A stretch of DNA of 64,000 nt from Phycisphaerae bacterium (GCA_002717655.1 PBAY01000021.1:1-64000); one strand, 5' to 3'. Positions 1 through 10,201 are shown, numbered from the stretch's first letter. The notes: generated by a model not told the origin, from the letters alone. Numbers and translations are program-made.

Positions 1-1
1 C

Positions 2-814
2 GTGATACGTGAAACCGAGGTGCTGGGCGACTACGTCAACGACGGCACGACCGCGGTCCATCGCGGCACGCTCTACATCTTCGGCGACCTCAGCGGCGAG
101 GGCACCATGCTCGGCGATGTCGACGATGGCCCGGGTGTGCGTGGTGGCGACCTGCCGTCACCCGGCGACGGTTTTTCCATCGGTGGCAGTTCGATCCTTG
201 GTGTCGATGCCTCCCTGCGGATGCTCGACTTCGATTGGACGCTGGGCATCGGCGGTGACGTGGACTGGGCCATCAATGCCAAAGATCGCTTTGCCATGAA
301 CGGCGCCACCCTCGAACTCACCGGCTTGAACACTGGTCTGCAGTCCCTGGAACTCATGAGCCTGGACATGGGAGCCGACGCTGTCGGTTTCGATCCCAGC
401 CAGGCTGGTCACTTCCCGCTGGGCACCCTGCGAGTCGCCAGCGGAACCACCGTGAGCCTTGTCGACACCCATGACAACGCCCTGGATGGCTCGGCGACCT
501 GCGAAGCGCTGTACGCCTTGACGCTCGTGGTCGAACCAGGTGGCACCCTCGTGACCGGGGGATGCCCCGTCTACGTTCAGGCCCTGGACAACCGTGGCGT
601 CATCGACGGCGACATTATCGAGATCCCGGACACCCCCACCTGCCTGGGCGACCTGGATGACAACGGCGTCGTTGACGTCGAAGACCTGCTGGCCACGCTC
701 AACGACTGGGGGTGTGAAATCGACTGCACCGCCGACGTCAATGAAGATGGCAGTGTCGACATCTCCGACCTGCTGACCGTCATCGCCAACTGGGGGGCCT
801 GCCCCGGAAACTGA
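2..814 (+). CDS. Secreted dockerin-type repeat protein, C-terminal part (5' truncated by window edge)
   Basis: The reading frame is open from the first bases of the window, so the true start lies upstream and only about 270 residues are visible. Most of it is Gly/Asp-rich, beta-type, low-complexity sequence, as in planctomycete exported proteins. The last ~55 residues hold two EF-hand-like calcium loops of the form D-x-D-x-N-G-x-x-D (GDLDDNGVVDVEDLL and ADVNEDGSVDISDLL), each followed by a 'DWG' or 'NWG' turn. This is the dockerin-like tail shared by three other proteins in the window (genes at 40591, 45230 and 46325). Such tails are thought to mediate surface attachment or assembly; the partner is unknown. 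No enzymatic domain is recognisable in the visible part. Confidence 0.75.
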   Translation: MIRETEVLGDYVNDGTTAVHRGTLYIFGDLSGEGTMLGDVDDGPGVRGGDLPSPGDGFSIGGSSILGVDASLRMLDFDWTLGIGGDVDWAINAKDRFAMNGATLELTGLNTGLQSLELMSLDMGADAVGFDPSQAGHFPLGTLRVASGTTVSLVDTHDNALDGSATCEALYALTLVVEPGGTLVTGGCPVYVQALDNRGVIDGDIIEIPDTPTCLGDLDDNGVVDVEDLLATLNDWGCEIDCTADVNEDGSVDISDLLTVIANWGACPGN

Positions 815-818
815 TTCT

Positions 819-2810
819 TCAGGGCGAGTTCACAGGGCGTTCGGCCTTGGCGGTCTGGGCCGCGACCATGTCGCGGTAGTGATCACTGGACTTCATGAGT
901 TCATCATGAGTGCCTTGATCCAGAATGGTTCCACCTTCCAGGACGATGATCAGATCGGCATGTCGAATCGTCGAGAGCCGATGTGCAATGGCGAAGGTCG
1001 TCCGGTTTTCAAGCAGTTGATCGATTGATGACTGGATCAGTCGTTCACTCTGCGTGTCGAGGTTGCTGGTGGCTTCATCCAGAATCAGAATCCGAGGATT
1101 GGCCAGAATCGCACGGGCGATGGCCAGTCGCTGACGCTGTCCCCCGGAGAGACGAACACCCCGTTCGCCGATCAGTGTATTGAAACCATGTGGTGTGTCC
1201 TCGATGAACTCCACGGCATTGGCTGCTTCGGCGGCTGCACGAACATCTTCATCGGTCGCACCACGCTGTCCGAACGCGATGTTGTCGCGGATGGTTCCAT
1301 CAAACAGGAACACATCCTGCTCCACGATGCCGATGAGACTTCGATACTTCTCCAGCTGAATGTCTCGCAGATTGACGCCGTCGATGCTGAGAGTTCCGGA
1401 ATCAGGATCGAAGAAACGAGCAATCAGATTGCAGAGGGTGGTCTTGCCGGCCCCGGAAGCGCCGATCAATGCGACGAGCTGTCCAGGTTCCGCCGTGAAG
1501 TTGATGCCATACAGAACAGGTTGCGTGGCACGTGGATAGGAGAAGGCCAGGCCCCTTGCTTCAATACGGCCCTGAACCTTGCTGGCATCAAGCGGAATCG
1601 AGTTCTGATGATCAGGCAGTTCCCGTTCTTCCTCCAGAAGATCAAGCACACGATCAAGTCCGGCAAGATTCGTCTGGAAGGATGTGGCGCTGGAGGCCAG
1701 TGTTTCAATCGGTCCCAGCAGCAGCACGAGATAGGTCAGGAACATCACGAGATCGCCCGTCGTGATCGTTCCTTCAAGGACCTGCATCCCTCCATAGAGG
1801 AGCAACGCTGCGCTGGCGATCGGAATGGCAAGGGCCCAGACCATTTCCGTGATCCGAGACCACCACCAGGCATGAATTTCCTGTCTGGCAAGCATGTGGT
1901 TGCCCGAGGTGAAGCGTGCGGTTTCCGAGCGATCACGTCCAAAGGCCCGGACCACGCGCATTCCGGAGAAGACTTCGGTGGAATGAGCGTCGATGTTGGA
2001 TCGTTGTGCGCGGATATCCCGGTAGAGTGGGCGGATGCGCGAGATCCAGGTGCGATGTGTGATCCAGACCATGGGAAGCAGCGCCAGGGCGCCGATGAGC
2101 AGCCGCCAGTCCGTGACGGAAAGGATGAGAAGAATTCCGATCAACTGGATGATGGCCCGCCATGGGTTGTAGATCATGCCGAAGATCAATTCAGCGATTC
2201 CACCTGCGTCTTCGCGAAGCAGGCTGGCAACACCACCGGCACGAAGTTCGGTAATTCGGTTCAGTGGCAGGCGTACGGCATGATCGAAGACGGTCTTTCG
2301 CAGCGAGACAGCCAGTGTTCTGGTCGCCTTGGTCGCCTGCCAGCGACTGGTCAGTCCGCAGGCCACACTGGCAAAGGCCACGACGACCAGTGTCGCGGCG
2401 ATTGCGAACAGCATCCGCTGCGGGTTGTTGTCGAGCCCCCAGGAGGCGGGTATCCAGTTGGCGAGAGAGGCTGGCAGTGGTTCGCCGGTGAAGGCATAGT
2501 CGATCACCAGTTTGGTTGCGGCAGGAGGCAGCAGGGCCAGTACGGTCGAGATGCTCAGCATCACCAGTGCCAGCACCACGGCTTTGCGTCGAGGTCCGAG
2601 TTTCGAGAGAAAGATCCGGAAGAGCGAACTCGCGGAACGAGTTCGTTTCATGCTCCGGGATGATCCGGAGAAGGTCACATGTGTCCGGTCCTTTCGATGT
2701 TGCGCGTGTCGTTTGCGCAACATGTCCTTGTACTGGGAGAACCGCCGTCCACTGGGGCCGTGTGGCAATGGATGATCGGGTTCAGGAGATGGTTCGCCGG
2801 GGGGAGTCAA
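819..2810 (-). CDS. ABC exporter, fused permease-ATPase (MsbA-like)
   Basis: A single-chain half transporter of up to 663 residues. An N-terminal six-helix ABC membrane domain (about residues 70-380) is followed by a nucleotide-binding domain with Walker A GASGAGKTTL, signature LSGGQRQRLAIAR and Walker B ILILDEATSNLD. It would act as an inner-membrane homodimer exporting a lipid, peptide or drug; the substrate cannot be told from sequence, although the MsbA-like lipid flippase role is common for this architecture. The listed start is a TTG; an in-frame ATG at 2723 gives a protein beginning just ahead of the basic segment before the first helix, and is an equally good choice. The FIST gene lies 21 nt upstream on the same strand, so the two are probably co-transcribed. 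Confidence 0.85.
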   Translation of the reverse strand: MTPPGEPSPEPDHPLPHGPSGRRFSQYKDMLRKRHAQHRKDRTHVTFSGSSRSMKRTRSASSLFRIFLSKLGPRRKAVVLALVMLSISTVLALLPPAATKLVIDYAFTGEPLPASLANWIPASWGLDNNPQRMLFAIAATLVVVAFASVACGLTSRWQATKATRTLAVSLRKTVFDHAVRLPLNRITELRAGGVASLLREDAGGIAELIFGMIYNPWRAIIQLIGILLILSVTDWRLLIGALALLPMVWITHRTWISRIRPLYRDIRAQRSNIDAHSTEVFSGMRVVRAFGRDRSETARFTSGNHMLARQEIHAWWWSRITEMVWALAIPIASAALLLYGGMQVLEGTITTGDLVMFLTYLVLLLGPIETLASSATSFQTNLAGLDRVLDLLEEERELPDHQNSIPLDASKVQGRIEARGLAFSYPRATQPVLYGINFTAEPGQLVALIGASGAGKTTLCNLIARFFDPDSGTLSIDGVNLRDIQLEKYRSLIGIVEQDVFLFDGTIRDNIAFGQRGATDEDVRAAAEAANAVEFIEDTPHGFNTLIGERGVRLSGGQRQRLAIARAILANPRILILDEATSNLDTQSERLIQSSIDQLLENRTTFAIAHRLSTIRHADLIIVLEGGTILDQGTHDELMKSSDHYRDMVAAQTAKAERPVNSP

Positions 2811-2831
2811 CGTTGAATGCTCTGGAGGAAA

Positions 2832-4049
2832 TCAGTGGCCAGGACGGAAAAGAGTCAGGACTGCGGTGTGTCCATGGAGATAGCTTTCATTCCCGATGGG
2901 TCCGAATTCGCCTGCGGCGAAGAAGCCGGCAAGAGGTGGCGAGTTCAATCTTCTTCGAGTCATCGAGATGTCATGGCCTTCGGAACCGAACAAGGACTTT
3001 CCACGGCCGTTGCAGCTGATGAGCATGGCACCGAACGGATCACTGTCCAGCTGCTGTCCATCGAGCAGCAGCTGAAGATCCTCATGCGCGGCAGACGCAT
3101 CACGGATCTGGAATTGCACGGTCTGCCCGGGTCGGATGACGGCACCGATGGAGATCGCCCCATTGGCCTGATCGGCGCCGAGAACGGAACGGACCAGAAA
3201 ATCGCCACGGCCGAAATGGTCACGGTTCTCATCGACGACGAGTCCGATCAAGAGTCCGTTCTGCAGCAGTTCACGTTCATGCTGCGGCAGTGATTCGGCA
3301 GTCTTCTGAAGTTGCTGCAATGCTGGGTATCCACCCAGTTCGGTGATGACATGCTTGTCCTTGACGCCGGTCACGACCATGGGCTGTCCGACAGGGCGAC
3401 ATCCCTGAGAGACGATGAAGTCGCAGTTCAGAGGCCCGTTGAGTGTCACACCGACTGCGCCACTGGTCTGGAAGGTATCGTCAAGAACAAGTCGGTTGAT
3501 TCCCGGTCGTGATCCACCTGAGGAAAGTCCACCGATGATGGGTAATGCGTTGGCTTCACCTCGGGATTGGGAGAGGGTCTGCAGGATGCGATGGGTCGGT
3601 GTCGTGAATGGATCACCGAACATCAGAATGCACTTGCTTTCCCGCGCGAGTCCAATTCGCTCTGGCAACTGTTCAGGCTTGCTCAGGGGAAGTGGATGGG
3701 TCGGGGTACTTCGCCAGGGTGTCAGTCTCACTCCCGGCAGATGCAGGGCAAGAGCGGAAAGTCCCGAGACTCCATCAAGCTCGACATCATCACCAAGAAT
3801 TGATTCCGCGGTCGTGGCGATCAGACATCTTGGTTGAAGGGTCTTTCTGAGCGTGTTCATCGCGTCAGAGAACCCTGACACATGTTGAAAGCTGCCGAAG
3901 GCGACCAGCAGATCAGGGGATCTTCCGAGCTGATCATGCAGGGTATCCGCCAGTTCCAGCGCGGCAGTGGGGGTATCCGGATGAGCACTGGTAGCGGAGG
4001 CACCGCCCCAGCCGCCGGGAATCTCAGGTGATGTTGACCATGAAAGCAC
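2832..4049 (-). CDS. FIST N/C domain protein (putative small-ligand sensor)
   Basis: 405 residues with the layout of the FIST family: a FIST_N half (about residues 45-215, with an 'IATTAESIL' stretch and the G-G-L-S-S-G-G-S turn near residue 180) and a FIST_C half (about 230-395, with L-P-x-H-E-R-E-L-L and a closing G-x-x-F-A-A-G-E-F-G-P-I-G motif). FIST domains are predicted to bind small ligands and are often fused to signalling domains; here they stand alone. The start is GTG at 4049. The gene is divergent from squalene-hopene cyclase (76 nt apart) and precedes an ABC exporter. Function beyond ligand sensing is unknown. Confidence 0.8.
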   Translation of the reverse strand: MLSWSTSPEIPGGWGGASATSAHPDTPTAALELADTLHDQLGRSPDLLVAFGSFQHVSGFSDAMNTLRKTLQPRCLIATTAESILGDDVELDGVSGLSALALHLPGVRLTPWRSTPTHPLPLSKPEQLPERIGLARESKCILMFGDPFTTPTHRILQTLSQSRGEANALPIIGGLSSGGSRPGINRLVLDDTFQTSGAVGVTLNGPLNCDFIVSQGCRPVGQPMVVTGVKDKHVITELGGYPALQQLQKTAESLPQHERELLQNGLLIGLVVDENRDHFGRGDFLVRSVLGADQANGAISIGAVIRPGQTVQFQIRDASAAHEDLQLLLDGQQLDSDPFGAMLISCNGRGKSLFGSEGHDISMTRRRLNSPPLAGFFAAGEFGPIGNESYLHGHTAVLTLFRPGH

Positions 4050-4124
4050 CGCGCGATGCTAACGGGGAATTGAATCAAATGTCGGCTACACTGGACATTC
4101 TCGGGCAAGAGAAAGGGATTCAGC

Positions 4125-6170
4125 ATGCCGCCCACAGGCAAGAAGAACATCAAGGCACTCAAGGATGCATTGGCTCGTGGGGTCGCCGCCCTGCGACATG
4201 TCCAGCATTCAGATGGTCATTGGTGTGCTGAATTGGAAGGGGACTCCATCCTCGAGAGTGAGTATCTGCTGATGAAGTTCATTCTCAGCCAGGAGAATGA
4301 ACCGCTCATTGATGGCAGTGGTCGGGAGCGGCTGGAACAGATTGCCGAGGGCTTGAGACTGCAGCAGCGACCCGAAGGTGATTGGGGTCAGTATCCAGGT
4401 TCCGGCATGGATATCAGTGCCACCGTCAAGGCCTACTTCGCCTTGAAGCTCATGGGTGATGATCCTGAGGCCGAGCACATGGTTCGTGCACGCAAGTTGA
4501 TTCGAGACCATGGAGGTGCGGAACGATGCAACACCTTCAGCATGTTCTATCTGGCCTGTCTTGGTCAGGTTCCCTGGCAGGCCGTACCGGCGATCCCACC
4601 TGAACTGATCATGCTGCCCAAGTGGTTCTACTTCCACATGACCAAGATCAGCGCCTGGACTCGTACGATGATCGTCCCACTTGCAGTCGTCACGGCACTT
4701 CGTCCAACAAGGCAACTTGAACCTGATCAGAGTATTGATGAGCTGTTTGTCGATGAGCGTCTGCGTCGGACCTTGACGGTTGAGAATGACGCGCCGAAGT
4801 TCTGGCGATTCTTCTTTCAGGGCATCGATCGTGGCTTGAAGTTCCTGCAGCGAATCGGAGGGCTTCCGCTTCGTCAGAAAGCATTGAGACGCTGTCGTGA
4901 CTGGATGGTTGAACGGATGTCACAGGATGGACCCGCGGAGACCGAGGGGCTCGGGGCCATCTTTCCGCCGATGGTCTATACGCAGGTCGCCTTGATGGCC
5001 ATGGGTTGGCCAAGAGATCATGAGTTGCTGCAACGTACGGAGCGTGATCTTGATGCATTCTTTCTTGAGCGTCCAGGTGGAAAGGCGATCAAGATTCAAC
5101 CGTGCTTCAGTCCGGTATGGGATACGGGTATTGCGCTGTATGCCATGACGGAAGCAGGTCTGGATGAATCCGATCCGTCGGTGCGTGCCGCAACCAAGTG
5201 GCTGCGAGGCAAGGAAACCAACTTCAAGGGTGACTGGGCTGACAATGTACCGGTCGACAAGCCTGTCTCAGCCTGGTTCTTCGAGTATGCCAATGCCTGG
5301 TATCCGGATGTCGATGACACGGCCATGGTTGCCATGGCGCTTCATCGTGCCGGTGGAAGTGAAAATGAAGCGGCAGGTCGGCGCGGTATCGACTGGCTGC
5401 TGGCGATGCAGAATGATGATGGTGGCTGGGCGGCTTTCGACAAGACGCGTCACAGGCAGATTCTGGAGTATGTCCCATTTGCGGATCACAACGCGATGCA
5501 GGATCCCTCCTGTCCAGACATCACCGGTCGAATTCTCGAATGTCTCGCCTGGCATGGGTTCAGCATCCGTCACGACTCGGTTGCCAGAGCGGTGGCCTAT
5601 ATCAAGCAGCATCAGACAGAAGAAGGTGCCTGGATCGGACGTTGGGGTGTGAATTACATCTATGGAACCTGGCAGGCGTTGGTTGGTCCCATCAACTGCG
5701 GTGTTGATCCCGGTGAAGACTGGGTTCAGCGTGCAGGTCAATGGCTTCGAAGTGTTCAGAAGGATGATGGTTCATTTGGTGAGTCACCCGACACCTATCT
5801 TGATCCAAGCCTGAAGGGCCAGGGGCCTTCAACGGCATCACAGACGGCCTGGGCCGCCATGACGATGCATGCGATCTATGGAAGTGAGGATGAGGGTGTG
5901 CTTCGTGCCGGGCATTGGCTTGCCGCCACGCAATTGAAGGAAGAGGAGGCACGCGATCCTCTGGTGAATCCTGATGGTGATCCAGCAGGCTCGTGGGCTG
6001 AGCCCTGGTTTACCGGCACGGGTTTCCCGAAGGTCTTCTATCTTCGCTATCACCTCTACAGGTTGTACTTCCCGGTCATGGCACTCGCACGAATTCTTGG
6101 TGCAAGTGAGCATGATGACACTGGTATTGAACCGGTACAGCGCATGCGTCCGAAGATCGAATCAGTCTGA
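4125..6170 (+). CDS. shc: Squalene-hopene cyclase
   Basis: 681 residues, the usual length for bacterial squalene-hopene cyclases. The protein cyclises squalene to hopene/hopanol at the inner face of the membrane and is the committing step of hopanoid synthesis. The catalytic D-x-D-D-T-A motif is intact at D395-V-D397-D398-T-A, and several QW repeats of the (K/R)-G-x2-3-F/Y-L-x3-Q-x3-G-x-W type are visible (for example Q-x3-E-G-A-W and Q-x-D-D-G-S-F-G-E). The start is ATG, with an AAAGGGA purine run about 9 nt upstream. The tailoring enzyme gene hpnH lies far away at 61.6 kb, so the pathway is not clustered. It is convergent with the RluA gene, 26 nt apart. Confidence 0.97.
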   Translation: MPPTGKKNIKALKDALARGVAALRHVQHSDGHWCAELEGDSILESEYLLMKFILSQENEPLIDGSGRERLEQIAEGLRLQQRPEGDWGQYPGSGMDISATVKAYFALKLMGDDPEAEHMVRARKLIRDHGGAERCNTFSMFYLACLGQVPWQAVPAIPPELIMLPKWFYFHMTKISAWTRTMIVPLAVVTALRPTRQLEPDQSIDELFVDERLRRTLTVENDAPKFWRFFFQGIDRGLKFLQRIGGLPLRQKALRRCRDWMVERMSQDGPAETEGLGAIFPPMVYTQVALMAMGWPRDHELLQRTERDLDAFFLERPGGKAIKIQPCFSPVWDTGIALYAMTEAGLDESDPSVRAATKWLRGKETNFKGDWADNVPVDKPVSAWFFEYANAWYPDVDDTAMVAMALHRAGGSENEAAGRRGIDWLLAMQNDDGGWAAFDKTRHRQILEYVPFADHNAMQDPSCPDITGRILECLAWHGFSIRHDSVARAVAYIKQHQTEEGAWIGRWGVNYIYGTWQALVGPINCGVDPGEDWVQRAGQWLRSVQKDDGSFGESPDTYLDPSLKGQGPSTASQTAWAAMTMHAIYGSEDEGVLRAGHWLAATQLKEEEARDPLVNPDGDPAGSWAEPWFTGTGFPKVFYLRYHLYRLYFPVMALARILGASEHDDTGIEPVQRMRPKIESV

Positions 6171-6196
6171 TCCTTTTCACAACGTGAGCAATTGAA

Positions 6197-6835
6197 TCAG
6201 AACGGAGCCGGGCTTTCGAAGATCAGTCGTTTGCCTGAAGAGGGATGTGTGAATTCCAATATGGTCGCGTGAAGCATGAGCCGATCCACGCGTGCACGCA
6301 TCTCATCAGGTGCATAGAGGTCATCACCCAGAATCGGATGTCCGATGCTCTGAAGGTGCAACCGAAGTTGATGGGAACGGCCGGTCAAGGGAAAGAGCTG
6401 GATCCTCGTACAGTCATCTCCCCGCTCCATGACCATCCAGCGGGTCTTGGATGGTCTGCCCTGAACATCGTCAATCATCTGGCGTGGAGGATTGTCCATG
6501 TCTTTCCTGATGGCCGCATCGATCATCCCCTCGTCAATCGCCAGAATGCCTCCGGCAATTGCTTCGTACGTCTTTTCCACTTCGCGATCCTGGAACTGCC
6601 TGCTCAGTTCCCGATGCGTATCGGCATCCCGTGCCAGAACAATCAGTCCCGAGGTATCTCGATCAAGTCGATGCACGATGCGTGCGCCGGGGAAATCGGC
6701 CTGTGCTCTTGCAACGAGACAATCAGCCTTCTCTGGCCCGATTCCGGGAACTGAAAGCAGGCTCGTGGGCTTCTCGAACACGATCAGCTTGTTGTCCGCA
6801 AAGATGACAGGTGGAACTTCTGGCGATTGGGCCAT
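6197..6835 (-). CDS. RluA-family RNA pseudouridine synthase
   Basis: 212 residues. The catalytic motif of the RluA class is clear at residues 56-63 (HRLDRDTSG), with Asp58 as the expected nucleophile. Other family landmarks follow: 'K-T-Y-E-A-I' (about 90) and 'T-G-R-S-H-Q-L-R-L-H' (about 155) before the C-terminal A-P-D-E-M region. No S4 RNA-binding domain precedes the catalytic core, which is short like RluA or RluE-type enzymes acting on tRNA or rRNA; the exact target uridine cannot be assigned. It is convergent with shc and divergent from the lipoprotein gene at 6879. Confidence 0.88.
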   Translation of the reverse strand: MAQSPEVPPVIFADNKLIVFEKPTSLLSVPGIGPEKADCLVARAQADFPGARIVHRLDRDTSGLIVLARDADTHRELSRQFQDREVEKTYEAIAGGILAIDEGMIDAAIRKDMDNPPRQMIDDVQGRPSKTRWMVMERGDDCTRIQLFPLTGRSHQLRLHLQSIGHPILGDDLYAPDEMRARVDRLMLHATILEFTHPSSGKRLIFESPAPF

Positions 6836-6878
6836 GATCAGTCAGACTCCTTGATCAGGTCGGTAGGATAACTCCTCC

Positions 6879-7490
6879 ATGCCACGAAACCTCATGACAG
6901 TTCTGCTGCTGCCGCTTCTGTTCACGCTTGGCTGTGAGCCGACTGTGGTCCAGTACCGCAAGAAGCCTTCCTACTACCAGCAGATGGCAGGGGCGAGCTT
7001 TCGTGATGGGATGACCGATGAAGGGGTCGAGATCCGCTGGGAGGAACCGTCCAAGCCATCAGCCAATCCCTATGAGCAGGTCATCGGAAAGGAAGTCTTC
7101 CGGATACGTGAAGAGCAGCAGGATGGCACGGTCATCATCCAGGCCAAGCTTCCACAGCATGTCCTGGTCAATACGCTGACCTGCCTTCGCAACAATGAGT
7201 ATCAGTTGTTGTGGGATCAGATGCTGGCGCGATCAACTCGAGACTTCTACGAGCGACAGGAAGACGGCTACGTCAAGTACGAGGCCCATCTGCGAAAGCA
7301 TCGCAAGGACATGGCCGCGCTCGTCAATCGTATGATCGTCGGCAAGACCTTCGGGGAGGTGGAGACGCAGAAAGCGGATGACGGAACGATCCGCTGTCGT
7401 CTTCGCAAGAAGTTGAGAAGAGATTTCGAATTCAAGGAAGTCCTCATGGTTTCCGAGGACCGGAATCTCAAACTCCTGACGATCCGATAG
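6879..7490 (+). CDS. Hypothetical lipoprotein
   Basis: 203 residues. The N-terminus is a lipoprotein signal peptide (MPRNLMTVLLLPLLFTLGC) with a lipobox F-T-L-G-C and Cys19 as the acylated residue. The mature part is hydrophilic, rich in charged residues, and has no family I recognise; the middle (about residues 90-165) looks helical, with many Arg, Glu and Lys. Signal peptide type II processing is supported by sequence; function is unknown. It stands alone between two minus-strand genes. Confidence 0.7.
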   Translation: MPRNLMTVLLLPLLFTLGCEPTVVQYRKKPSYYQQMAGASFRDGMTDEGVEIRWEEPSKPSANPYEQVIGKEVFRIREEQQDGTVIIQAKLPQHVLVNTLTCLRNNEYQLLWDQMLARSTRDFYERQEDGYVKYEAHLRKHRKDMAALVNRMIVGKTFGEVETQKADDGTIRCRLRKKLRRDFEFKEVLMVSEDRNLKLLTIR

Positions 7491-7551
7491 AGGACGCTTC
7501 TCGGAGTGCTCTCATGAGAGAGGATCTTCACCGACGTCTTCCCTGAAGAAA

Positions 7552-7575
7552 AACACCCCCGTGAAGACGGGGGTG
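7552..7575 (-). terminator. Rho-independent terminator of clpC
   Basis: An 8-bp perfect stem pairs 7554-7561 (CACCCCCG) with 7568-7575 around a 6-nt loop. Read on the minus strand, the hairpin is followed by GTTTTTCTTC, the expected U-rich tail. It lies 63 nt after the clpC stop codon. Confidence 0.8.
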
Positions 7576-7597
7576 CTGTGGGTTGGTTGGTTGTGGT

Positions 7598-7621
7598 GGG
7601 GGTGAACGAAACAACACCCCC
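7598..7621 (-). repeat. Second GGGGGTG/CACCCCC hairpin after clpC
   Basis: GGGGGTG at 7598-7604 pairs with CACCCCC at 7615-7621 around a 10-nt loop. It repeats the stem sequence of the adjacent terminator and sits between the clpC stop and that terminator. There is no U-run, so it may be a 3'-end stabiliser or an alternative pairing partner. Confidence 0.5.
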
Positions 7622-7637
7622 ATGAAGCTGGACGAAC

Positions 7638-10178
7638 TCAGTCTCCGGAAGATTCGCCACTTTCCACGGTTTCACTTTCCTTCGGGGCTTCCGCCTCGGG
7701 TGCAGGCAGATCCTCGGTATTGAAGGTCAGTTCCTTGGCACCTTCGACATGAGTCACCAGAATCTTGTGACCACTGGCGTAGACGCCTCCGAGCAGACCT
7801 TCCGCCAGCGCATCTTCGACATGGGCCGAGATGGCTCGACGCAGCGGGCGTGCACCGAAGTCGGGGTTGTAACCAGTTTCGATGAGGAAGTCCTTGGCCT
7901 GTTCATCAAGAACAAGATCCATGCCCTTGGCCTGGATGCGTTCCCGCACTTTCTCCAGTTCAAGATCGATGATCGAGTAGAGATCCTCCTTGACCAGTGG
8001 CTGGAAGACGATCGTGTCATCGAGTCGATTGATGAACTCAGGACGGAAGAACTTCTCGACCTCGGACTTCAGGGCAGTCTGGAGCTTGTCATATTCCATG
8101 ACTTCATCACGCTTGCCGAAACCAAATGACTGGCCGCCCTTGATCAAGTCAGCGCCGATATTCGAGGTCATGATCAGGATGGTGTTCTTGAAATCGACCT
8201 TGCGTCCGAAGGAGTCCGTAAGACGGCCTTCCTCCATGATCTGAAGGAGCATGTTGAAGACGTCAGGGTGACCCTTCTCGACTTCATCAAGCAGCACGAC
8301 GGCGTATGGGCGACGGCGGATCTGCTCGGTGAGCTGACCACCTTCTTCATAGCCGACATAACCGGGAGGGGCGCCGACCAGTCGTGAAACGGTGTGCTTC
8401 TCCATGTATTCCGACATGTCCAGATACACGAGTGCATCCTGATTGCCGAACATGAATTCGCACAGCGCCTTGGCGAGCAGGGTCTTGCCCACGCCGGATG
8501 GGCCGACGAAGAGGAAGCAACCCATGGGTCGATTCGGATCCTTGAGGCCACTGCGTGCCTTGCGGATGGCCTTGGAGACGTGCTTGACGGCCTCCTTCTG
8601 GCTGATGACCATGCGATGCAGTTCTTCCTCGAGCTGCAGCAGTCGCGCGGACTCGGCTTCTTCGAGGCGGGTGAGCGGAACACCAGTGATCTTCGAGACC
8701 ACCTCCGCAATCACTTCCTCGTTGACTTCGCCGGCGGTCTCGCTCATCTTGTCGCGCCATTCCTTCTGCACGCGATCCTTCTCGGCGCGAAGCTTCTCCG
8801 CCTGATCGCGAAGATCGGCGGCCTTCTCGTAGTCGGCTGCCTTGACGGCCGCTTCCTTGCTGATACCCAGCATCTCGATGCGGGATTCCAGCTCTGCGAG
8901 ATCTGGTGGCTTGGTCATGGAGCTCAGGCGTACGCGAGCACCCGTTTCATCAATGATGTCGAGGGCCTTGTCCGGCTGAACTCGATCAGGCATGTACCGT
9001 GTGGAGAGTTCGACGGCCGCGCGGATCGCATCGTCGGTGATCGTCACACGATGATGCTCTTCGTACTTGATCTTGAGGCCCTTGAGAATCTCGAAGGTCT
9101 GCTCCGCATTCGGTGGTTCGACCACGATGCTCTGGAATCGACGTTCCAGGGCGGAGTCCTTCTCGATGTACTTGCGATACTCGTCGAATGTCGTGGCACC
9201 GATGCACTGGATTTCGCCGCGTGAAAGGGCAGGCTTCAGTACGTTCGAGGCATCGATCGCACCCTCGGCACCGCCGGCACCGACAAGCGTATGAAGTTCA
9301 TCGATGAAGAGGATGACGTTCTTGGCACGTCGGACCTCATTCATGACGGCCTTGATTCGTTCTTCGAACTGTCCGCGATACTTGGTTCCGGCGACCATCA
9401 TCGCCAGATCAAGGACCACGACACGCTGATCGTGCAGCAGATCGGGGACATCCTTGTTGATGATTCGCTGAGCGAGGCCCTCGACAATGGCGGTCTTGCC
9501 GACGCCGGCTTCTCCAAGCAGAACCGGGTTGTTCTTGGTTCGACGGCAGAGGATCTGCACGAGCCGCTCGATTTCATCACTGCGTCCGATGACCGGATCG
9601 AGCTCTCCGGTCTTGGCCAGTTCGGTCAGATCACGGCCGAAGCTGTCCAGTGCAGGAGTCTTGCTCTTACCACGACGTGGTGAGCCACCGGCTTCGGGTG
9701 CACTTGGCTCAGCGGCTTCTTCCATTTCCTCGCTTTCGACGCCTGCGCCGAGGAGGTTGAGTACTTCTTCGCGAACCTCTTCGAGCTTGACGCCGAGGTT
9801 CATGAGGACCTGCGCCGCAACGCCGTCCTGTTCACGCAGCAGTCCCAGCAGAAGATGCTCGGTACCGACGTAGTTGTGATTGAGATTTCGAGCTTCCTCG
9901 ATGGCGTACTCGAGCACCTTCTTGGCACGTGGAGTCTGGGGCAACTTGCCCATGGTGACCATCTCGGGGCCGGACTTGACGAGCTTCTCCACTTCGAGTC
10001 GAACCTTGCGCAGGTCGATATCGAGGTTCTTCAGCACGTTGGCTCCTACTCCGGAGCCTTCCTTGACCAGACCCAGCAAAATATGCTCAGTTCCGATGTA
10101 TTCGTGGTTGAAACGCTGGGCTTCCTGATTCGCCAGGGCCATCACTTTTCGTGCACGATCGGTCAGTCGCTCGAACAT
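7638..10178 (-). CDS. clpC: ATP-dependent Clp protease ATPase subunit ClpC
   Basis: 846 residues. Two Clp N repeats at the start ([20 protein letters not shown] and the [20 protein letters not shown] copy) recruit adaptors. The first AAA+ domain has Walker [14 protein letters not shown] and the second has [14 protein letters not shown]. Between them lies the coiled-coil M domain with a UVR-type motif ([14 protein letters not shown]), which separates ClpC from ClpA and ClpB. It unfolds substrates for ClpP in the cytoplasm. The start is ATG at 10178 because [13 protein letters not shown] is the family N-terminus and GGAG lies 8 nt upstream; an in-frame ATG at 10199 would add seven residues. The 5' leader holds a 7-bp hairpin (10202-10220). 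No CIRCE operator was seen. Confidence 0.97.
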   Translation of the reverse strand: MFERLTDRARKVMALANQEAQRFNHEYIGTEHILLGLVKEGSGVGANVLKNLDIDLRKVRLEVEKLVKSGPEMVTMGKLPQTPRAKKVLEYAIEEARNLNHNYVGTEHLLLGLLREQDGVAAQVLMNLGVKLEEVREEVLNLLGAGVESEEMEEAAEPSAPEAGGSPRRGKSKTPALDSFGRDLTELAKTGELDPVIGRSDEIERLVQILCRRTKNNPVLLGEAGVGKTAIVEGLAQRIINKDVPDLLHDQRVVVLDLAMMVAGTKYRGQFEERIKAVMNEVRRAKNVILFIDELHTLVGAGGAEGAIDASNVLKPALSRGEIQCIGATTFDEYRKYIEKDSALERRFQSIVVEPPNAEQTFEILKGLKIKYEEHHRVTITDDAIRAAVELSTRYMPDRVQPDKALDIIDETGARVRLSSMTKPPDLAELESRIEMLGISKEAAVKAADYEKAADLRDQAEKLRAEKDRVQKEWRDKMSETAGEVNEEVIAEVVSKITGVPLTRLEEAESARLLQLEEELHRMVISQKEAVKHVSKAIRKARSGLKDPNRPMGCFLFVGPSGVGKTLLAKALCEFMFGNQDALVYLDMSEYMEKHTVSRLVGAPPGYVGYEEGGQLTEQIRRRPYAVVLLDEVEKGHPDVFNMLLQIMEEGRLTDSFGRKVDFKNTILIMTSNIGADLIKGGQSFGFGKRDEVMEYDKLQTALKSEVEKFFRPEFINRLDDTIVFQPLVKEDLYSIIDLELEKVRERIQAKGMDLVLDEQAKDFLIETGYNPDFGARPLRRAISAHVEDALAEGLLGGVYASGHKILVTHVEGAKELTFNTEDLPAPEAEAPKESETVESGESSGD

Positions 10179-10201
10179 CTCATGTCTCCAAACTTCCAAG
10201 G

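Noticed and set aside
1188-2663. 491-residue plus-strand frame opposite the ABC exporter
   Set aside because: The minus-strand protein has full ABC motifs; the plus-strand frame has none.
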